5,073 nucleotides of DNA, taken from positions 1-5,073 of the forward strand of contig NATN01000250.1 in assembly GCA_002085355.1 (NCBI GenBank), read 5' to 3'. The position numbers and the translations under genes are program-made. Below are positions 1 through 5,073 of the stretch, piece by piece; positions within the stretch are counted from its first letter, which is position 1; each line of letters begins with the position of its first letter. The notes beneath the pieces were generated by a model. That model searched no databases and was not told where the DNA came from. It worked only from the letters and a program-made list of their open reading frames with translations. This stretch comes from Candidatus Zhuqueibacterota bacterium 4484_87 (lineage in GTDB: Bacteria; Zhuqueibacterota; Zhuqueibacteria; Thermofontimicrobiales; Thermofontimicrobiaceae).

Positions 1-1
1 C

Positions 2-686
2 AATCTGGACGATCGCGTGGTCGGAGTCACTGATTTTTGCAATTACCCGCCGGAAGCCAAACAAAAGACCAGACTCGGCGGGTTTCTTGACCCCAACTTT
101 GAAGCCATTGCCTCGCTGAAGCCAGACATGGTTTTCATTCTGCCGGAACAGCAAAATGTGAGGAATTTTCTCAAAGAGATGAAAATTCCTTTTCGCATCG
201 TCAACAACAAAACCGTGGCTGATATTTTGGGTGCGATAAAAATCATCGGCAACGTCTGCCATGTGCGAAAACAGGCGATGGCGCTCGTTGACAGTTTAGC
301 CGGACGCATTGAAAAAATTCGCAAGCTCACGCAAGAAAAAAATAGACCTAAAGTGCTCGTTTCTATTGGCCGGGGGACAGAATGCGCTGCAGAACAAATC
401 TGTGGCTTACCCTCTGTTGTCGGGAGAAGGGCTCGTTAAATTGAATCCCGACATCATCGTTGACATCATTTTTGGCGCTGCCGAAGATTCACTTGCTGCA
501 GAAGCCGCCAAAAAGGATTGGCAGCAGCTACCGCAGATTAAAGCTGTGCGGGAAAATCAAATTTTTATGATCAATGCCAGCTATGCGGTCATTCCGGGGC
601 CCCGATTTATCCTATTACTGGATAAATTAGCGCAGATCATTCATCCTGAAATCGATTGGGAAAATCATGAGAAAACTACAAATTGA
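2..686 (+). pseudogene. Corrinoid/iron-siderophore ABC transporter substrate-binding protein, 5'-partial, with internal deletion and frameshift
   Basis: This is the 3' part of a BtuF/FecB-type (COG0614) binding protein, which would capture a corrinoid or ferric chelate outside the membrane and hand it to the permease. The start and any signal peptide lie left of the window. One frame runs from the edge to a stop at 437-439 and carries the N-lobe signature DDRVVGVTDFCNYPPEA, then GGFLDPNFEAIASLKPD. It keeps family likeness up to VLVSIGR (ending at 373). The likeness then resumes one frame over, from 366, with LAGGQNAL, VAYPLLSGEGLVKLNPDII and the C-terminal PGPRFILLLDKLAQIIHPEIDW, stopping at 684-686. 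Relatives have roughly 17-28 residues between these blocks that are absent here, so this is a deletion plus frame change, not one lost base. The Cys-Asn-Tyr-Pro-Pro motif is common in cobalamin-type members, so a corrinoid substrate is favoured but not proven. No functional protein is expected unless the break is an assembly error. Confidence 0.85.
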
Positions 687-1458
687 CATTCGGAATCTCA
701 CCCTGCAATTCAATGGCAAACCCATTTTGCAGGATGTCTCATTTCAGATATTTGAGCGGGACTATCTGTCAATCATAGGCCCCAACGGTGCAGGTAAAAC
801 GAGCTTGCTTAAATGTTTGATGCGCATTTATCCGATTACCTCAGGTGAAATTTTCTTTTTGGGAAAGCCGCTTCAGGAATTCAGCCAGAAAAATTTAGCC
901 CGGCTTATCAGTTACGTGCCGCAGAGCGATGGCCGATATCTTCCGCTCACAGTGCTGGATTTTGTGCTGCTGGGAAGATACCCGCATCTCCATCCGTTTG
1001 GGTCTTTCACGAAAGAAGATTTGAAAATCGCGCGCGATGCGCTGGAAATCACGCAAATTTCTCATATCAGCCAGCGCCAACTTTCTACGCTCAGCGGCGG
1101 AGAGCGGCAGATCGCATTCATCGCTGCCGCACTGGCGCAGGGCGCTGATATTTTGCTTCTGGATGAACCAACTACATTTCTCGACCCGCGTCATGAACAG
1201 GAGGTTTATCAAATTCTCAAACAGATCAACAAATCCATGGGCAAAACGATCATCACTGTGACCCACGACATCAACAGCGCAGCTTTGCGTTCGGACAGAG
1301 TTGTTATTTTAAAAAACGGAACTGTTCAATACGTCGGAAGCGCAGACAAAATAATGGACAATCAAATTTTAGCGCGAGCTTACGATAAACCCTTTCTGTT
1401 CACAGAACACCCGTTGACAAAACAGCGCATCATCGTGCCGGAGGCGTCGGAGCGATGA
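667..1458 (+). CDS. ABC transporter ATP-binding protein, FecE/BtuD type (iron-siderophore or cobalamin uptake)
   Basis: This is the cytoplasmic ATPase that drives import through the permease encoded next. At 263 residues it has normal family length and every nucleotide-binding motif: Walker A GPNGAGKTS (38-46), Q-loop glutamine 86 in YVPQ, signature LSGGE (142-146), Walker B ILLLDEP (162-168) with catalytic Glu167, D-loop around LDP (172-174), and switch His200 in VTHD. The segment LTVLDFVLLGRYPHL after the Q-loop is typical of the FecE/BtuD/FhuC branch. The ATG lies inside the end of the broken binding-protein gene (20-bp overlap), with a weak ggga-type Shine-Dalgarno, so translation is probably coupled to that gene. 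Loss of the upstream frame at 437 may therefore reduce its expression. The last four bases overlap the permease start (ATGA). Function is certain at family level; the substrate is inferred from the neighbouring binding protein. Confidence 0.95.
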   Translation: MRKLQIDIRNLTLQFNGKPILQDVSFQIFERDYLSIIGPNGAGKTSLLKCLMRIYPITSGEIFFLGKPLQEFSQKNLARLISYVPQSDGRYLPLTVLDFVLLGRYPHLHPFGSFTKEDLKIARDALEITQISHISQRQLSTLSGGERQIAFIAAALAQGADILLLDEPTTFLDPRHEQEVYQILKQINKSMGKTIITVTHDINSAALRSDRVVILKNGTVQYVGSADKIMDNQILARAYDKPFLFTEHPLTKQRIIVPEASER

Positions 1459-2456
1459 AAAATTTCAGACCTGCAATTTTTTATGGGCTTATCGTTTTTT
1501 CGCTGGCGGTTTTACTGCTCGCCCCTTTCATCGGTATGCAGTCGATCAGCTTAACCGACATTTTTTCCCGCTCCGGCGATCAGGTGTATTCCGATGTCTT
1601 CTGGAAAATTCGGTTGCCCCGGGTATTGACAGCGTTTCTGGCAGGAGCCGCCCTCGCGATCAGCGGCATGGTTTTTCAGGCGATGTTTCGCAATCCGCTG
1701 GCAACACCGTTCACTTTGGGCGTGTCCAGCGGAGCGGCTTTCGGCGCAGCGGTTTACGTTAAAATCGGGCTGTTTTTTGCATTTTTGGGATTTTCAGGAC
1801 AAATCCTTTTCGCTTTTCTCGGCGCTTTTCTTTCCGTTATTTTTGTTTACGGAATTTCCCGGCTCAAGAAAGGCTTCACCACCAACAGCATGCTCATCGC
1901 CGGTGTGGCGATCAACTTTTTCTTTTCCAGCTTGATTCTGTTCATTCAATATCTGAGCGATTTCAGCCGCTCGTTTCAAATTATCCGCTGGCTCATGGGC
2001 GGCTTTGAAATGATTGGTTTCCGCCCGGTTCTCACATTACTGCCGGTCGTCTTCTTCGGCTCGCTGATTATTTTTTTTCTGACTCACGAGATAAATTTAC
2101 TCTCGCTAGGCGAAGACATCGCGCTGAGCCGTGGCAGCGATGTTCAAAAATTGAAAATATTTCTCTTTTTTGCCATCTCATTGATGGTTGGAAGCGTTGT
2201 CGCAATCAGCGGTCCCATCGGTTTTATCGGAATGATGGCTCCACACATCTGTCGGCTGTTAGTGGGCAACGATCACCGCTTTCTGGCGCCAGTTACCTTC
2301 TTTTTTGGCGGCGCGTTTCTTCTGTTTTGCGACATTTTAGCACGAACGCTCATTTCCCCGGCGGAAATTCCTGTTGGCGTCATTACTTCTCTTCTTGGGG
2401 GGCCTTTTTTTCTGTATTTGCTTATTCGGAGTAAGGAGGAAGGTGTGTTTGTTTAA
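1455..2456 (+). CDS. ABC transporter permease, FecCD/BtuC family
   Basis: This is the membrane channel of the uptake system, expected to work as a dimer with two copies of the ATPase. It is 333 residues, usual for BtuC/FhuB-half/FecD proteins (about 320-350), and very hydrophobic, with roughly nine or ten membrane segments (first about 8-25, last about 305-323). Diagnostic blocks are RLPRVLTAFLAGAALAISG (53-71) followed by FRNPLATPFTLGVSSGAA (78-95), the coupling region around SLGEDIALSRGSDVQ (217-231) that contacts the ATPase, GPIGFIGMMAPHICRLLVG (253-271), and EIPVGVITSLLGGPFFLYLL (304-323). The ATG overlaps the ATPase stop in ATGA and is preceded by GGAGG at 1440-1444, 10 bases upstream, which fixes the start. 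The gene appears complete and undamaged. Substrate specificity cannot be read from this protein alone; a corrinoid is favoured from the binding-protein remnant. Confidence 0.95.
   Translation: MKNFRPAIFYGLIVFSLAVLLLAPFIGMQSISLTDIFSRSGDQVYSDVFWKIRLPRVLTAFLAGAALAISGMVFQAMFRNPLATPFTLGVSSGAAFGAAVYVKIGLFFAFLGFSGQILFAFLGAFLSVIFVYGISRLKKGFTTNSMLIAGVAINFFFSSLILFIQYLSDFSRSFQIIRWLMGGFEMIGFRPVLTLLPVVFFGSLIIFFLTHEINLLSLGEDIALSRGSDVQKLKIFLFFAISLMVGSVVAISGPIGFIGMMAPHICRLLVGNDHRFLAPVTFFFGGAFLLFCDILARTLISPAEIPVGVITSLLGGPFFLYLLIRSKEEGVFV
2433..2440 (+). promoter_or_regulatory. Orphan strong Shine-Dalgarno motif at the end of the permease gene
   Basis: AAGGAGGA is a near-perfect ribosome-binding motif within the last codons of the permease. 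Possible starts follow (GTG 2443, GTG 2445, TTG 2449), but every frame closes quickly. The best spaced, TTG 2449, gives only 32 codons ending at 2547, with no recognisable protein. It may be chance in the codons for arginine, serine, lysine and two glutamates at the permease C-terminus, or the relic of a fourth operon gene. Confidence 0.3.
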
Positions 2457-2666
2457 ATCAATCTCACCTTTCAATAACCGGATCGCTGCCAATAGAAGTT
2501 CTGGAATTTCCACACCTACTTCCGGCGTTAAAGCACCCCTTAATTGAAGATGCCTTATCAGAGAAAGCAATGCGTCTGTAAAGGGAACGGCGTAGGTTCT
2601 AAACGGAAAATGAATTTTATTGATGAAATAAAATTCTGAAACAATGTGAGATATAACCAGGCTCAT
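2457..2666 (-). pseudogene. Possible remnant of an unrecognised minus-strand gene
   Basis: Between the permease stop and an AT-rich tract, the minus strand is open from an ATG at 2666 and reads with protein-like composition, for example VPFTDALLSLIRHLQLRGAL followed by TPEVGVEIPELLLAAIRLLK. The open frame continues to 2337, but that part is antisense to the conserved permease C-terminus and should not be real coding. If genuine, the gene has therefore lost its 3' end at about the permease stop. No convincing ribosome-binding site precedes the ATG, and the frame is closed a few codons upstream by TAA. I do not recognise the family. The plus strand over the same interval also has a 30-40 codon protein-like stretch (SLPIEVLEFPHLLPALKHPL), so chance openness is a serious alternative. 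Confidence 0.25.
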
Positions 2667-2757
2667 TTCCCAACTTAATGATTATCTTTAAATAAAAAGC
2701 AATGCTCACAAATCTTTTTGAAACTGTTTTTTCATTCAATAGTTAAAAATTCAATTT

Positions 2758-2786
2758 TTGATTTGTTATTTTTAAATTTGCATTAT
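2758..2786 (+). promoter_or_regulatory. Candidate promoter for the DUF6951/isomerase-like unit
   Basis: A TTGATT at 2758-2763 lies 17 bases before CATTAT at 2781-2786 (four of six matches to TATAAT), inside the AT-rich tract about 50 bases before the GTG start at 2836. Alternatively, TAAATTTG at 2773-2780 fits the Bacteroidota-type TAnnTTTG element, but the nearest upstream TTTG (2757-2760) is too close for that class. The region is AT-rich enough that such matches arise by chance, so the exact boxes are tentative. A promoter somewhere in 2700-2800 is likely. Confidence 0.35.
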
Positions 2787-2835
2787 TAAAAACGACTGTA
2801 ATTCGGAAATTCAAACAACTTCGGAGACAGAAACA

Positions 2836-3150
2836 GTGTCAACAATCAAAGTTTTCAGCGGCATCTGTGGATTTTGGACAATCATTAACGCAGAAATGGA
2901 TGGTGAAATATGCCGAATAAAGGTGGAAAGTGAATGCGAAGATATTCAGAAACTGAGTGAAGAGATCACTGAGGTCGAACCATTCAATGAAATCAGCTTT
3001 CGTGGCGGTGAGCCAATTATTTATCAACTGGCAAAAAAACATTGCCCGCACGCTTCATGCCCGGTACCAGCAGCCATGATCAAAGCTGTGGAAATTGCCG
3101 CCGGACTGGCATTGCCAGCAAATGTCGTCATGGAAATGAGTAATGATTGA
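2836..3150 (+). CDS. Small cysteine-rich protein of the DUF6951 type, function unknown
   Basis: A 104-residue soluble protein without signal peptide or membrane segment. It begins at GTG 2836, supported by GGAG at 2823-2826 nine bases upstream; no in-frame ATG fits the conserved N-terminus. Features I associate from memory with DUF6951 are GICGFWTIINAE near the start (Cys11), the block RIKVESECEDIQKLSEEITE (27-46, Cys34), and a C-terminal HCPHASCPVPAAMIKAVEIA with His69, Cys70, His72 and Cys75, followed by AGLALPANV. Cys26 is an additional cysteine. The paired Cys/His residues suggest a metal, cluster or redox site; that is inference, as no biochemical role is known to me. The next gene follows 53 bp downstream in the same direction without an intervening hairpin, so the two are probably co-transcribed. 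The nearby corrinoid-type transporter hints at anaerobic one-carbon or corrinoid metabolism, but the link is weak. Family assignment fairly confident, function unknown. Confidence 0.8.
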   Translation: MSTIKVFSGICGFWTIINAEMDGEICRIKVESECEDIQKLSEEITEVEPFNEISFRGGEPIIYQLAKKHCPHASCPVPAAMIKAVEIAAGLALPANVVMEMSND

Positions 3151-3203
3151 AAAGTAAGGCAAAATAAAAAATCGCTGCGCATAAATTTGGAAAGGATCAA
3201 TTA

Positions 3204-4523
3204 TTGAATAATTTAAAGAAAAATATGGACATTGATGCAATCTGCTTCATTTCTGATCGTTACTGGACAGACAAAGGTGAACGGGAAAAAATTACCGCGC
3301 TAATATTTTCAAAATTGGTTGAGCTTTTCAAAAACAGCGGCGTATCGATTCAAACTTTTGTTATTGAAAATGAACAGGATCTGGAAGATCTATCTGATGA
3401 AAAAAATCGCTTTGCGATATTTGTGCCATTGAGCGGAGCCATGCAACCTCTGGTGCTAACCGCGGCGAAAAAATATTCTACCTTTGCGCTCTGGGCTGCT
3501 TATGTTAAAGGAAATCTTGATCCGCGAAGTTCTGACCTGCTCATTGAGCGAAATGCGGCACCCGCGCTGATGGATATTTTCAGTGTTTTGAAACGCCAAT
3601 TACCTACAGTAAAATTAGTGATAAATTTGAATGAACTGAAAACTATCTGGCAGATTCATCAAGCGCTGTTTCGTTTGAAGAATGCGAAATTGCTCCTTCT
3701 CGGCCAGACAGAGCCCTGGGTCATCAGTTCCACCCGTGACTTCAATAAAATCACGGAAATTTTTGGCACAAAAATCGAATCCGTAAATTACGATGAATTG
3801 ATTGAGATTTTTCAAAATCAAGTCGATAAAAAAGAAATTCAAAAAAAAGCAGATGTGTGGAAAAATCGCGCCGAAAAAATTATCGAGCCTTCAGAAAGTG
3901 ATTTGCACAACGCGGTTCGCCTGGTAATTGCAGTTGAAAAGCTACTCGCACAAAAAAATGGTGATGGAATCGCGCTGGCATGTTTCAAATTATTGAATTT
4001 GATCAACACGACAAGCTGTCTGGCGGTGAGTGAGCTGAACAGCAGCGACAATTTCATCGGCGGGTGCGAAGGGGATCTGGATTCAGCAATAACGCTGATG
4101 CTTGTAAAAGCGTTATCTGGCAAACCCGGTTGGATTGCCAATCCGAACATTCAGCCGGACGGGAACATCAATTTTGTCCACTGTACGGCACCGCTGAATT
4201 TGAGCGGGGACAAAAACCCCTATGCGCTGCGCAGCCATCATGAAAGCGGCATTGGCGTCAGCCCGGAAGTGGAACTGCCTAAGAATCAGACGGTCACGCT
4301 CGTCAGAGTGAGTAATGAGGAAAAAACGATTTCCATTCAAACTGGCACCGCAACAGAATCCCCAAAAGAACCGAGCTGCCGCACGCAATTGAAAATTCAA
4401 ATTGATTCGCTGGATAAATATCTGGATCACGTTTTGGGGTGTCACCAGGTAATTGTTTATGGCGACATTTCTCACGAACTTGAACAGGCGGCAAGATTTT
4501 TAGAGCTGAAAATTCTGGAGTAA
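3204..4523 (+). CDS. L-fucose/L-arabinose isomerase-like protein, substrate unknown
   Basis: A 439-residue cytoplasmic protein with the architecture of the FucI/AraI superfamily: an N-terminal alpha/beta region containing FVPLSGAMQPLVLTAAKKYS (73-92) and a C-terminal catalytic-type domain from about residue 255. The latter holds CLAVSELNSSDNFIGGCEGD (272-291), IANPNIQ (311-317), NFVHCTAPLNLSG (323-335), ALRSHHESGIGVSPEVELP (341-359) and LGCHQVIVYGD (411-421). By comparison with FucI, whose metal ligands are a Glu, an Asp and a late His, Glu277, Asp291 (in CEGD) and His414 are candidate ligands; this alignment is from memory. It is shorter than true FucI (about 590) or AraA (about 500), so it is probably a divergent subgroup and should not be called fucose isomerase. 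TTG 3204 is chosen because AAAGGA at 3191-3196 sits seven bases before it; ATG 3225 is the alternative and has only a weak AAAGAA. It follows the DUF6951-type gene and ends before a strong palindrome. Confidence 0.75.
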   Translation: MNNLKKNMDIDAICFISDRYWTDKGEREKITALIFSKLVELFKNSGVSIQTFVIENEQDLEDLSDEKNRFAIFVPLSGAMQPLVLTAAKKYSTFALWAAYVKGNLDPRSSDLLIERNAAPALMDIFSVLKRQLPTVKLVINLNELKTIWQIHQALFRLKNAKLLLLGQTEPWVISSTRDFNKITEIFGTKIESVNYDELIEIFQNQVDKKEIQKKADVWKNRAEKIIEPSESDLHNAVRLVIAVEKLLAQKNGDGIALACFKLLNLINTTSCLAVSELNSSDNFIGGCEGDLDSAITLMLVKALSGKPGWIANPNIQPDGNINFVHCTAPLNLSGDKNPYALRSHHESGIGVSPEVELPKNQTVTLVRVSNEEKTISIQTGTATESPKEPSCRTQLKIQIDSLDKYLDHVLGCHQVIVYGDISHELEQAARFLELKILE

Positions 4524-4532
4524 TTCGCAAAA

Positions 4533-4558
4533 GAACGCCCGAATTAATTCGGGCGTTC
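4533..4558. terminator. Perfect 26-bp palindrome, probable bidirectional terminator between convergent genes
   Basis: Each 13-base arm is GAACGCCCGAATT or its exact complement, giving a stem with a GC-rich base and an AT-rich tip, starting ten bases after the isomerase-like stop. On the plus strand it is followed by CTGCAACTT with no clear T tract. On the minus strand it is followed by TTTT, making it at least as good a terminator for the convergent peptidase gene. Its position between the ends of two convergent genes supports termination over an operator role. Confidence 0.75.
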
Positions 4559-4581
4559 CTGCAACTTAACTAAAATCAAAC

Positions 4582-4597
4582 AACTGTTTCAGCAGTT
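4582..4597 (-). terminator. Weak secondary hairpin after the peptidase gene
   Basis: AACTG at 4582-4586 pairs with CAGTT at 4593-4597 over a six-base loop. Read on the minus strand, it lies just after the peptidase stop and is followed by a T-rich stretch (GTTTGATTTTAG). The stem is only five pairs, so it could be chance; the palindrome beyond it is the stronger stop. Confidence 0.25.
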
Positions 4598-4600
4598 ATA

Positions 4601-5073
4601 TTAAAGCTGAACAATAAAAATCTCTTTTTTGCCGTCTCGGAGAACTTCTACGCTAATCCTCTGTCCTGGCTTAAATTCGTTGAGCCGATTCATATATCAC
4701 TTTGAAGCGGCGGCGTCCTTTGGGCTGTTCTTTGGGCCCGGCTTCCTGAAAGGTCATTGCCTTTTCTTCATTAGCAACCGTTTCGATTAAATCCGCCGCG
4801 TAATCCGCTACTTTCTTTTCGCCGGGATAATTAATTTTATCGGCATCATCTGCAGGAGTGTGGTAATCGTCGTGTACCCCCGTAAAAAAGAAGAGCACAG
4901 GAATGTCGTGAGTGTAAAAATTAGCGTGATCCGACGGGCCGTATCCTTCCGGCGACATTTTTACGCCAATTTTGTCTTTTTCAGCGACCTCAGCGACCAA
5001 ATCCTTCAGTCCAATGGCTGTGCCGGTACCGCCGATAGTGAGAGACTGTTTTTCTTCGTCGCGTAATCTCCCC
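4601..5073 (-). pseudogene. M28 family metallopeptidase with C-terminal PDZ domain, 5'-partial, with PDZ deletion and frameshift
   Basis: This is the C-terminal part of a zinc aminopeptidase of family M28, normally exported; the start, signal peptide and most metal ligands lie right of the window. The frame entering at 5072 reads GRLRDEEKQSLTIGGTGTAI, then YGPSDHANFYTHDIPVLFFF and HDDYHTPADDADKINYPG. The His of YHTP (codon 4860-4862) is the expected last metal ligand. After a Lys/Gln-rich linker and GRRRFKV, where relatives begin a PDZ domain, the frame gives only IYESAQRI and stops at 4673-4671. One frame over, from about 4696, the sequence reads YMNRLNEFKPGQRISVEVLR then DGKKEIFIVQL and stops at 4603-4601, which matches the last strand and helix region of the same PDZ domain. 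About 50 residues of PDZ are therefore missing and the remnant tail is out of frame. The peptidase core visible here is intact, so a truncated enzyme lacking PDZ could still be made. Confidence 0.85.

Larger units (their letters stand above)
2457..2835. other. 379-bp interval without an intact gene
   Basis: The left part (2457 to about 2640) has ordinary coding-like composition and holds the doubtful minus-strand remnant. From about 2640 to 2820 the sequence is strongly AT-rich, with runs of A and T, a perfect AT-only palindrome at 2745-2759 centred on 2752, and two copies of attcaat at 2734-2740 and 2749-2755. This looks like an upstream regulatory region for the gene starting at 2836. I see no GC-rich terminator hairpin after the permease, no tRNA-like structure and no cobalamin riboswitch (no B12-box-like element). 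Confidence 0.6.

Noticed and set aside
366..380. Programmed ribosomal frameshift or single-base error at the G run (372-376) in the binding-protein gene
   Set aside because: A one-base shift would join the frames but would not supply the 17-28 residues that relatives have between VSIGR and LAGG, so a deletion fits better.
309..686. Second part of the binding protein as an independent gene starting near 309
   Set aside because: Residues before about 366 in this frame are antiphase translation of the first fragment, and there is no ribosome-binding site or family-like N-terminus.
895..1266. Minus-strand open frame inside the ATPase gene
   Set aside because: It is antisense to a gene with all conserved ABC motifs and has no recognisable domain of its own.
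2640..2835. Cobalamin riboswitch or other structured RNA before the DUF6951-type gene
   Set aside because: The tract is too AT-rich, shows no conserved B12-box-like element and only an AT-only palindrome at 2745-2759.
3841..3848. Eight-A run in the isomerase-like gene as a slippage or frameshift site
   Set aside because: The frame is continuous with family-like sequence on both sides, so no shift is needed.
3839..4530. Three overlapping minus-strand open frames inside the isomerase-like gene
   Set aside because: They overlap each other and the conserved coding frame, and none resembles a known protein.
4860..5066. Plus-strand 68-codon open frame at the right edge
   Set aside because: It is the antisense shadow of the conserved M28 peptidase core.
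1..5073. CRISPR array, insertion sequence, tRNA or phage genes
   Set aside because: No regularly spaced repeats, transposase motifs, terminal inverted repeats or tRNA-like folds were seen.

Overview
The window is about 45% GC by eye and bacterial in style: ATGA-type overlaps between genes, Shine-Dalgarno motifs, and GTG and TTG starts. The gene content (a BtuF/BtuC/BtuD-type uptake system, a small cysteine-rich protein of the DUF6951 type, an L-fucose-isomerase-like protein and an M28 peptidase with a C-terminal PDZ domain) suggests an anaerobic or environmental lineage, perhaps Calditrichota/KSB1-like or Bacteroidota-related. The lineage is a guess from gene content and is not proven by the sequence.

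Positions 1-2456 (+) hold a tightly packed uptake operon. First comes the 3' part of a corrinoid/iron-siderophore-type substrate-binding protein, then an ABC ATPase that overlaps it by 20 bp, then a 333-residue FecCD/BtuC-type permease that overlaps the ATPase by 4 bp. ATPase and permease look intact. The binding-protein gene is broken: its N-terminal part reads in one frame and its C-terminal part in another, and about 17-28 residues normally found between them are absent. The junction is an 8-bp ttggccgg that can be read as both sides of the missing piece.

Positions 2457-2835 hold no intact gene. The first ~210 bp contain a minus-strand open stretch with protein-like composition (a possible remnant). 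The rest is very AT-rich and probably holds the promoter of the next unit.

Positions 2836-4523 (+) hold a two-gene unit: a 104-residue cysteine-rich protein of the DUF6951 type (GTG start) and a 439-residue protein with an L-fucose-isomerase-like C-terminal domain (TTG start). A perfect 26-bp palindrome at 4533-4558 closes this unit and probably also serves the convergent gene.

Positions 4601-5073 (-) hold the C-terminal part of an M28 metallopeptidase that enters from the right edge. It too is broken: most of the expected PDZ domain is missing and the last 30 residues are in another frame. Two unrelated genes in 5 kb thus show the same kind of lesion, an internal deletion plus frame change. 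That means either real gene decay or a recurring assembly error, and it is one of the two most notable observations here. The other is the DUF6951/isomerase-like pair beside a probable corrinoid transporter, which may form an uncharacterised module.
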